From positions 1 to 49,277 of the forward strand of contig JAHCKS010000033.1 in assembly GCA_026125665.1 (NCBI GenBank): a stretch of 49,277 bases of DNA, written 5' to 3'. Below, one piece after another: positions 43,014 through 49,277 of the stretch; the stretch's first letter is position 1, and every line of letters begins with the position of its first letter. The translations under genes and the position numbers were made by a program. Under the pieces are notes generated by a model, which worked only from the letters and a program-made list of their open reading frames with translations, was not told the DNA's origin and did no database searches. The stretch comes from Rubrivivax sp. GTDB lineage: Bacteria > Pseudomonadota > Gammaproteobacteria > Burkholderiales > Burkholderiaceae_C.

Positions 43014-43367
43014 TCAGCGCGAGAGGATCCAGCGCACGAGGTTCAGGACCTCGGCATCGCTGCCCTTGATCGCCTTGTGCTCCTCTTCCTTGCCGTCGAT
43101 CTTCACCTTCGGCGAGCTGGTGAGGTGCTTGACGAGCTGGGCTTCGGCATCGGCCTTGCCCTTGAGCTTGGCCGCCGTCTCCTTGTACGGCGGGCCGTCC
43201 TTCTTCTTGTCCACGGCGTGGCACTTGCCGCAGTCGTTGCGCTTGAGCAGCGCCTGCGCGGCGTTGGCGTCGACCGGATCGGCCGCCCATGCATTGCCGA
43301 GCGCAACGCCGAGAGCGAAGCCGCAAACCGCCACCGCGCCGCCGAATTGCCGGGAACTCCGCTTCAT
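43014..43367 (-). CDS. Small monoheme cytochrome c (class I, c551/c552-like)
   Basis: 117 aa with a signal peptide (cleavage AWAADP near residue 28), one CGKCH heme site and a charged Lys/Glu-rich body ending VLNLVRWILSR. It is probably the soluble periplasmic shuttle of the pathway. ATG at 43367 has GGAGAG upstream. It is the first gene of the operon; the FNR box centre lies about 97 bp upstream. Confidence 0.9.
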   Translation of the reverse strand: MKRSSRQFGGAVAVCGFALGVALGNAWAADPVDANAAQALLKRNDCGKCHAVDKKKDGPPYKETAAKLKGKADAEAQLVKHLTSSPKVKIDGKEEEHKAIKGSDAEVLNLVRWILSR

Positions 43368-43457
43368 GCCTGCCTCTCCTGCAGTTGCCTGCCACCGCTC
43401 GGCGCACCGCCAACGAGCCACCTGGATCCATTCGAACGCCGCGAGCAACCGCCGGCG

Positions 43458-43471
43458 TTGACCCAGATCAA
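43458..43471 (-). promoter_or_regulatory. FNR/Anr-type box ahead of the extracellular electron-transfer operon
   Basis: TTGACCCAGATCAA, i.e. TTGAC-N4-ATCAA, nine of ten half-site bases matching TTGAT-N4-ATCAA. A weaker copy (CTGATCAGGATTGA) lies near 43488-43501. The box is about 97 bp upstream of the cytochrome start codon, so induction under low oxygen is likely. The rest of the 43368-43675 gap holds no gene. Confidence 0.7.
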
Positions 43472-43555
43472 CGCGATCGTCGCTCGCCTGATCAGGATTG
43501 ACCCCAGCTTCGCGCAAGTCCCGAACATTCGTCATACCGGTCATGTTGCACTGAC

Positions 43556-43566
43556 TGGTCTGACCA
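43556..43566. promoter_or_regulatory. GntR/FadR-subfamily operator
   Basis: TGGTCTGACCA, a palindrome around its central base, matching the TGGTC-N-GACCA operators of FadR-subfamily regulators (PdhR/LldR type). It lies about 110 bp upstream of the GntR gene and about 85 bp behind the FNR box, so it may serve autoregulation, control of the cytochrome operon, or both. Confidence 0.6.
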
Positions 43567-43675
43567 ACGGCGCCAGCGCAGTAGATCGCCAGGGGCATCG
43601 GCTGTCAAGCGTGTCTACCCGCGCCGCCAAGCGCGCGCCGTGTGCGCAGGTGGCGTGTGCGAGACTGCGCGCCGA

Positions 43676-44920
43676 ATGGACAAGGCCTCGCCCTACCGCG
43701 CCGTCGTGTCACCGCGACGGCTGCGCCTGTCGGACTCGATCTCGGCGCAGGTCGAGGAGCTGATCGTGCGCGGCACGCTGCGACCGGGCGAGGTTCTTCC
43801 GCCGGAGCGCGTGCTCGCCGCGCAGTTCGGCGTTTCGCGGCCTTCGTTGCGCGAAGCCTTGCTGCGCCTGGAAGCGCGCGGCCTGCTGCGCGTCGCACGC
43901 GGCGGCGGCTTCGCCATCACCGACGTGACGGCGCCCACGCTCACCGACCCGCTGGTGCACCTGCTGCAGAACCACGCCACGGCCGAGCAGGACGTGCTCG
44001 AGCTGCGTCACGGCATCGAGCTGGTGGCGGCGCACTACGCGGCGCTGCGCGCCACGCCGGCCGACCGCAAGCGGCTGCGCGAGTGCTTCGCGCAGACCAC
44101 CAAGCCTCGCGGCAAACGCGACGCGCTGCTGGCCGCGCAGGCCGACGCCGACTTCCATCTCGCGGTGGCCGAGGCGTCGCACAACGTGGCGCTGATCCAC
44201 GTCATGCACGGCCTGCACAACCTGCTGCAGACTTCGATGCGCCACGCCTGGGAGGTGGCCTACGCCGAGCCGGACGGGCCGCGGGTCCTGCAGGAGCAGC
44301 ACGCGCAGCTGCTCGACGCCGTGCTCGCCGGCGACGCTTCCCTCGCGCGGGACGCGGCCCACCTGCACCTCAGCTTCGTCGGCGAGACGCTGCTGCTGGT
44401 GCGACGGGGTGCCGCGACGCCGCGCACGGCCCGGGCTGCCGCGTTTATGGCAACGTGCCGCTCGCTGGGCACGCCGCGGCGAGGGCGCGGCGGCGACCCG
44501 ACCGGCCCGCAGCCTGCCCGGTGCCGCGACCGGGCGCGCCACCGATGCGATCGGGCGCGCCTCGTCGGCGTGGCGCGCCGCGCGCGCCTCGGGCGGTCAC
44601 CGGCCTCCGCATGCCCGGCGACGCGCGCCCGGCTCGCCACGGCCTGCACAATGCCGCCATGTTGTTCGTCCCGTCGGTGGCACCGCTGGCGCCCGCCAGC
44701 GAGTCGGCCTGGTGCTTCGTGTTCGTCGAAGGACAGCTCCTGCTGCCGCAGGACGAGACGGCGCCGTTCGCGCCGCCCGAGCCGCTGTTGTGTTCGCGGC
44801 TGCTGGCGCTGGCCGAGCGCCGGCACTACCTGGGCCGGCTCGAGGGTGTCGACAGCTGGGCGCTGGCGCTGGCCGAGGCGCCTGCCGGCTGGCGGCGAAC
44901 GCCCTTGCGCGCGGCGATGA
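43676..44920 (+). CDS. GntR/FCD regulator with an anomalous C-terminal extension
   Basis: From the ATG at 43676: GntR winged helix (about 15-85, LRPGEVLPPERVLAAQFGVSRPSLREALLRLEARGLL), then an FCD ligand domain (about 95-240, LELRHGIELVAAHYAAL, ADADFHLAVAEASHN). The domain ends near 44410, where a stop is expected. The frame stays open for 170 further Arg/Pro-rich codons and overlaps nudC by 262 bp in another frame. The tail does not look like protein, so a lost stop or frameshift near 44410-44460 is likely. Divergent from the cytochrome operon; candidate regulator of it, perhaps by a carboxylic acid. Confidence 0.8.
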   Translation: MDKASPYRAVVSPRRLRLSDSISAQVEELIVRGTLRPGEVLPPERVLAAQFGVSRPSLREALLRLEARGLLRVARGGGFAITDVTAPTLTDPLVHLLQNHATAEQDVLELRHGIELVAAHYAALRATPADRKRLRECFAQTTKPRGKRDALLAAQADADFHLAVAEASHNVALIHVMHGLHNLLQTSMRHAWEVAYAEPDGPRVLQEQHAQLLDAVLAGDASLARDAAHLHLSFVGETLLLVRRGAATPRTARAAAFMATCRSLGTPRRGRGGDPTGPQPARCRDRARHRCDRARLVGVARRARLGRSPASACPATRARLATACTMPPCCSSRRWHRWRPPASRPGASCSSKDSSCCRRTRRRRSRRPSRCCVRGCWRWPSAGTTWAGSRVSTAGRWRWPRRLPAGGERPCARR

Positions 44921-45525
44921 TGCAGCTCGGCGAGCCGCTGATGGGCCTGGCCGGGCGCGCCGCGCAGATCCTCGAATGGGACCGCACGCACCGGCACTGC
45001 GGCGTGTGCGGCACGCCCACCGAAGCGAAGGCCGAGGAGCGCGCCCGCCGCTGCCCGGCCTGCGGCCACACGGCCTACCCGCGCGTGAGCCCGGCGATGA
45101 TGGTGCTGGTGTGGCGCGACGGCGCAAGCACCGGCCGCGGCCCCGAGGTGCTGCTGGCCCGCTCGCCGCACTATGCACCGGGCGTCTACAGCGCGCTCGC
45201 CGGTTTCGTCGAGGCCGGCGAGTCGCTCGAGGAGTGCGTGCACCGCGAGGTGGCCGAGGAGGTGGGTGTGCGCGTGCACGAGCTCGCCTACTACGGCAGC
45301 CAGAGCTGGCCGTTCCCGCACAGCCTGATGGTCGCCTACACCGCAAAGTGGCTGGAAGGCGACATCGTGCCGCAGGAAGGCGAGATCGAGGATGCGCGCT
45401 GGTGCCCGCTCGACGCGCTGCCGAAGATCCCGCCGCGCTTCAGCATCAGCGGCCACCTGATCCGCGACACCGTGCGTGCGCTCGGCGGGCCCGAGCCCAC
45501 GGCGACGGCGTCGCCGGTGCGCTGA
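44659..45525 (+). CDS. nudC: NAD+ diphosphatase NudC
   Basis: 288 aa. The zinc-binding Cys4 (CGVCG...CPACG, about residues 115-135), the Nudix box (G-FVEAGESLEECVHREVAEEVGV pattern, G-x5-E-x7-REVxEEVG) and the diagnostic SQSWPFPHSLM follow in the NudC order. It hydrolyses NAD(H) and can remove NAD caps from RNA. ATG at 44659. The 3' end lies in a 25-bp tandem repeat, so the last codons (ATASPVR) may come from repeat expansion. Confidence 0.93.
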   Translation: MLFVPSVAPLAPASESAWCFVFVEGQLLLPQDETAPFAPPEPLLCSRLLALAERRHYLGRLEGVDSWALALAEAPAGWRRTPLRAAMMQLGEPLMGLAGRAAQILEWDRTHRHCGVCGTPTEAKAEERARRCPACGHTAYPRVSPAMMVLVWRDGASTGRGPEVLLARSPHYAPGVYSALAGFVEAGESLEECVHREVAEEVGVRVHELAYYGSQSWPFPHSLMVAYTAKWLEGDIVPQEGEIEDARWCPLDALPKIPPRFSISGHLIRDTVRALGGPEPTATASPVR

Positions 45526-45575
45526 AGCGACGGCGTCGCCCGTGTGCTGAAGCGACGGCGTCGCCCGTGCGCTGA
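45501..45575 (+). repeat. 25-bp tandem repeat, three units, across the nudC stop
   Basis: AGCGACGGCGTCGCCCGTG(T/C)GCTGA is repeated at 45526-45550 and 45551-45575, with a variant copy at 45501-45525 that supplies the nudC stop; a fourth broken copy follows. Each unit contains GCGACG-G-CGTCGC, a small hairpin, and an in-phase TGA. Confidence 0.75.
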
Positions 45576-45629
45576 CGCGGCGGCGTCGACGCGCGCCGCC
45601 GCGCGCCGCGCCGGAGAGCGCCCTCCCCT

Positions 45630-46112
45630 TCAGCGCACCCGCTCGAACACCCAGTCCCGCCCCCGCGCCTCGCCGCGCAGCCGGCCCTCGATGCGCGCGA
45701 CGAGGCGCTTGCCGTCGCGGCGATAGATGACGCGCTGCGGGAAGTCGTGGGCCGCGTTCTCGAACACGACGCGGCCGGGCGAGAGCTCCTTCAACGCGAA
45801 CTCGACCGGCGGATGCCTCCCCCCGGGGCTCGCCAGGTAGACGACGCGGCCCTCGCGCTGCTCGATGCGCAGGAACTCGAAGCCGGCGCGGCCGCCGCGC
45901 AGGCTCAGGTTCGTGGCCACCATCGTGCCGCCGCGCGGGCCGAGCCAGGCCTCCTCGGTGGTCGCCTGCGGCGTGCTCTCGCGCCAGGTGCCGGCGAGGA
46001 AGGCGAGCTCGGCGAGGTCCTGCGCGGGCAGCGATGAAGCGGCCAGCAGCGCCAGCGCGCCGAGCGCCGCCCGCACGGAGCGGAGTCGGGCGAGGTGTCG
46101 GGTGGTCGTCAT
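45630..46112 (-). CDS. DUF6265-type exported protein
   Basis: 160 aa with a signal peptide (cleavage near LPAQDL, residue 28). The mature part (LAFLAGTWRE, EEAWLGPRGGTMVATNLSLR, FENAAHDFPQRVIYRR) fits the single beta-barrel DUF6265 family, possibly a lipocalin-like binder. The function is unknown. ATG at 46112. Confidence 0.82.
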   Translation of the reverse strand: MTTTRHLARLRSVRAALGALALLAASSLPAQDLAELAFLAGTWRESTPQATTEEAWLGPRGGTMVATNLSLRGGRAGFEFLRIEQREGRVVYLASPGGRHPPVEFALKELSPGRVVFENAAHDFPQRVIYRRDGKRLVARIEGRLRGEARGRDWVFERVR

Positions 46113-46248
46113 CGCGTCGTCGCCGGCGTGGCACCAGGAGGAAGGGATGGAGGAGGCGATGAAGCCATCGTAGGCGCCACGGCCGCGACCGGCTTGTACG
46201 AATGCGACGCGCGGCAGCGGGTGCCGCCTTCGCCGGCTGCGCGCGCGT

Positions 46249-47163
46249 TCAGCTCGCCACCAGCGCCGCCGAGAGCACGCCGGCGGTCGCGAGGTAGTGG
46301 CGAGGCGGCTTCCCCGCGTAGCGGTGGAAGGCACGAATCATGTGCGCCTGGTCGAAGAAGCCCGAAGCGAGCGCGGCGTCGAGCCACGGGCTGCGGCGGC
46401 CGGGCTGCAGCTCGTCGAACACGGCGCGAAAGCGCAGCACCGATGCCAGCGCCTTCGGTGACAGGCCGGTGGCCGCACGCACGCGGCGCTCGAACTGGCG
46501 CCGCGAGACGCCCAGTGCTGCGGCCTCGGTATCGAGCACGGCCTGGCCGCGTGCCTGGAACAGGCGCCGCACGAAGCGCGCCACGGCTTCGTCGCGCGGC
46601 GCGGCGGCGCGGCCCGTGTCTGCCGCCGCCGCGGCGGTGTCGCGGCACCGCAGCGCCTGCACGACGGCACGCGCCACGCGCCCGGCCGCCGCCGCGTCGG
46701 CGCAGGACAGGGCACCTGCGGCGGCGCGTGCTGCGAGCGCCGCGCGGGCTGCGTCGATGGCGATGCGGCGGTCGACGGTGGCCGGGGCGGGCAGTGCGCT
46801 GAAAGCGCCGACGGCATCGGGCCACAGGCGCAGGCCGAGCACGCCGACGCGGCCGTGCGCACGCAGCCGCAGCGGCCGGGTCAGGTTGCCGGCCAGCAGC
46901 ACGCGCGGCTGCTCGATCCAGCCGGCGCACACGCCGTTGGAGGCACCACCTTCGCAGGCGGCCGCCACCATCGCGGTGGGCTCGGTGGGCTCGGCCGGCT
47001 CGGCCGGCTCGGCGTAAGGCTGCCCGACATGCACGATGAGCTCCGGCGAGCCGTCCGGCACGATGTGCTCGTCGTGCGGCACGGCGAACTCGCCCTCGAA
47101 GGTCCACACGCAGCGCAGCAGCGCGGCCAGGTCCGCGGGCGGGTCGAACTGCCGGTAGCGCAT
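46249..47163 (-). CDS. AraC-family transcriptional regulator
   Basis: 304 aa. A C-terminal AraC DNA-binding domain (about 205-295) carries two helix-turn-helix motifs: AAALGVSRRQFERRVRAATGLSPKAL and ALASGFFDQAHMIRAFHRYAGKPPRHY. The N-terminal half (MRYRQFDPPADLAALLRCVWTFEG, HIVPDGSPELIVHVG) is of the DUF6597 sensor type common in AraC regulators with unknown ligands. A PAEPAEPTEPT short repeat lies near residue 60. ATG at 47163, 17 bp after the restored mdoH end. Confidence 0.88.
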   Translation of the reverse strand: MRYRQFDPPADLAALLRCVWTFEGEFAVPHDEHIVPDGSPELIVHVGQPYAEPAEPAEPTEPTAMVAAACEGGASNGVCAGWIEQPRVLLAGNLTRPLRLRAHGRVGVLGLRLWPDAVGAFSALPAPATVDRRIAIDAARAALAARAAAGALSCADAAAAGRVARAVVQALRCRDTAAAAADTGRAAAPRDEAVARFVRRLFQARGQAVLDTEAAALGVSRRQFERRVRAATGLSPKALASVLRFRAVFDELQPGRRSPWLDAALASGFFDQAHMIRAFHRYAGKPPRHYLATAGVLSAALVAS

Positions 47164-47180
47164 GGGCGGACCGACGGCGA

Positions 47181-49277
47181 TCACACCGCCTGCCCGGCCT
47201 CCTCGATCACCTCGAACACCTCGCGTTCCTGCTCGAGCGCCCGCTGCACCGCCTCGCGCGCGCGCTGGCGCAGCGCGTCGTCGATCCAGCGCGCCGGCCG
47301 CTCGGCCTGCGCCACCCGGCGCACCACCAGCGGGTCGACGGCCTCGGCGGCGACAGGCACGGCCCGGGCTGCGAACTGCTCGGGCGCAGTGGCCGGCGCT
47401 TCGGGCGCGATGCCGAGGCGCGGCATCGCCGCCAGCACCGCGAAGGAGAGCGCGCCGGCGACGCCAGGGCCCGCAGGAACCGATGAACGGCGCCGCAGCG
47501 GGCGCGCGGATTGCGCGCGCCGGAACCGCCAGGGCAGCCGCAACCTGCGACGGCACGAGCCACGCCAGGGAGCGCGTCTCGCCGGCGCGCGCCAGCGTGC
47601 GCGGCGGCCGGCGAGCCTCGGGGTTCCACAGCAGGCCAAGGCGCTCGATCCTCGCGCCGAGCGCCGGCCGGGCGCCGGCCACCACCAGCGGCACCGCCAG
47701 CAGCAGCGGCAGCGCCACCAGCCAAGCCGGCACGCCGCCGGCCAGCAGCGCCAGCGCCGGAAGGGCCAGCCAGCCCAGGCGCGAGCAGGCCTCGCGCCAC
47801 GGCACTGCATCGGCCTGCCGCGCCGGCGAGCGCCACTCCAGGCGCAGGCCGGTCAGCGCGCTCGACACGTACGCACTGTGCGCCAGCGCGCGCAGCGGCG
47901 CCTGCAGCGCCGACAGCAGCATCTCCACCACCGCGCTGGCCGCGAGCCGCCACGTGCCGCCGTACGCCGCCTGCTCGCGGCGCAGCCACACCGCACCCAC
48001 CGCGAGGGCGCGCGGCGCGACGAGCAAGGCCAGCGTCGCCACCCACAGTCCGGTGCCGCCCGTGCCGCCGGTGCTGCCGCCCGCATGGCCCGCGCCGGCC
48101 AGCCCCGGGGCGAACCCGAGCACGAGGCCGCAGGCGACGAACAGCAGCCACAGCGGCGCCGCGAGGTACGAGAACGCCGCGGCGGCGAACATCGTGCGGT
48201 GCGCCGGCCGCCAGCCCGGCTCGGCCACGAGGCGCAGGTTCTGCAGGTTGCCCTGGCACCAGCGGCGGTCGCGCTGCAGCTCGTCCAGCAGGTGCGGCGG
48301 GTTCTGCTCCCAGCTGCCGCCGAGCGACGGCGCCAGCCACACCTCGTGGCCGGCGCGCGCCATCAGCGCCGCCTCGACGAAGTCGTGCGAGAGGATCTCG
48401 CCGGCGAGCCCGCCGCGCCCGGGCAGCTTCGCCAGCGCGCAGTGCCGCATGAACGGCTCGACGCGCAGGATGGCGTTGTGCCCCCAGTAGTGCGAGTCGC
48501 CGAGCTGCCAGAAGGCCATGCCCAGGCTGGTGAGCCGCCCGGTGACGCGGTGCGCGAACTGCTGCGCGCGCGCATGCAGCGTGCCGTGGCCGCAGGGCTG
48601 CGGCAGCGTCTGCACGATGCCGGCGCGCGGGTTCGCTTCCATCAGCCGCACCAGCGCCACCAGCGTGTCGCCATGCATCGTGCTGTCGGCGTCGAGCACC
48701 ACCATGTAGCGGTAGTTGCGGCCCCAGCGGCGGCAGAAGTCGGCCACGTTGCCGGCCTTGCGCTTCACGCGGCGGCGGCGCCAGCGGTAGAACAGGCGCG
48801 CGCCGGCCCCGGGCGCCGCGCCGTCGCCGAGCGTGGCGCGCAGCTCCTGCCAGGCGCGCAGCTCGGCGGCGCGCAGCGCCGGGTCGGTGCTGTCGCTGAG
48901 CACGTAGAAGTCGAACAGCGCCAGCGCGCCGGTGGCCGCCAGGCTCTCGCAGGTGGCGCGCAGGCCGCCGAAGACGGTGGCGATGTCCTCGTTGCACACA
49001 GGCATCACCACCGCCGTGCGGGCGCCGCGGTGGATGGGCGCATGTGCGCCGCCGTCGCGCCGCAGCGCGGCGTCGAGCGCGAACGGGTCGCCGCGCCACA
49101 GCACCCAGGCCCCGGCCAGCGCAGTGGCGAAGCCGGTGGCGACCCAGGTGAACAGCAGCACCAGCAGCGTGCTGTAGATCCACCACGCCGCACCGGGCGC
49201 GGGCGGCACGGCACTGGCCTGCCACGCCGCGGCACCCGCCGCCAATGCGACGACCAGCGCCGCCAGGGCCGCGCGGC
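47181..49277 (-). CDS. mdoH: Glucan biosynthesis glucosyltransferase H, partial and probably frameshifted
   Basis: The N-terminus is outside the window. The visible part is a membrane glycosyltransferase: VVMPVCNED, the DxD motif in VVLDADSTMHG, HDFVEAALMARAGHEVWLAP and the QRDRRWCQGN motif, then several membrane helices, as in OpgH/MdoH, which makes periplasmic glucans from UDP-glucose. Near 47470-47490 the coherent sequence changes frame by one base. The C-terminal continuation (GVAGALSFAVLAAMPRLGIAP...) ends at 47181, 17 bp before the AraC start. Unshifted, the frame fuses nonsense to AraC. Either a true lesion or a sequencing indel. Confidence 0.8.

Noticed and set aside
46249-49245. One 998-aa protein combining a glycosyltransferase and an AraC regulator
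   Set aside because: The joining region is Arg-rich nonsense, while another frame gives a sensible glycosyltransferase end 17 bp before the AraC ATG.

Overview
This 49.3-kb window of very GC-rich DNA looks like chromosome from a member of the Burkholderiales (Betaproteobacteria), probably near the Rubrivivax/Leptothrix/Rhodoferax group. Support for this comes from codon use, Bug-family and TRAP solute receptors, DUF1697, DUF924, DUF4197 and CWC small proteins, and an E. coli-like quinol:fumarate reductase. I saw no rRNA, tRNA, CRISPR array, phage or transposase gene. The host assignment is inferred from gene content only.

Left part (1-13.2 kb): the start of a lipoprotein gene (minus). Next is a minus-strand catabolic cluster of a VanA-type Rieske oxygenase, a MetE-like methyltransferase and a three-gene TRAP transporter. 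It is divergent from a VanR-like GntR regulator, with two ATTGGATCCAAT-type operators between them. A hybrid histidine kinase follows, whose membrane domain carries all the plant ETR1 ethylene-binding residues at identical spacing, with an overlapping single-domain response regulator. An MFS transporter and an AMP-dependent acyl-CoA synthetase/ligase are divergent.

Middle (13.4-31.3 kb): mostly accessory and housekeeping genes: GNAT, DUF924, VOC, DUF1697, MAPEG, CWC and cupin proteins, and a GGDEF/EAL protein. Two long inverted-repeat elements lie here. There is a near-perfect LexA box ahead of two overlapping small ORFs. Next come a CadC-like regulator, a Bug receptor and a VOC protein. Two neighbouring genes appear internally deleted: a DUF1330 remnant and an S8 protease with no histidine in its catalytic core. 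After a hemerythrin with an FNR-like site come an FAD monooxygenase and, overlapping its start, a redoxin/TPR gene. The redoxin has an in-frame TGA at its redox-active cysteine, followed by a bulged stem-loop resembling a bacterial SECIS, so it is a candidate selenoprotein.

Right part (31.3-49.3 kb): an approximately 11-kb minus-strand operon. In order of transcription it encodes a monoheme cytochrome c, a tetraheme NapC/CymA-like quinol dehydrogenase, an OmcA/MtrC-type decaheme lipoprotein, a DmsE/MtrA-type decaheme cytochrome, an MtrB porin, RquA (rhodoquinone synthesis) and FrdABCD. An FNR box and a GntR-type operator lie upstream, next to a divergent GntR regulator. The operon joins an outer-membrane electron conduit to a rhodoquinone/fumarate respiratory branch, and I consider it the main metabolic system of the window. 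nudC, a DUF6265 protein, an AraC regulator and a truncated, apparently frameshifted mdoH/opgH close the window.
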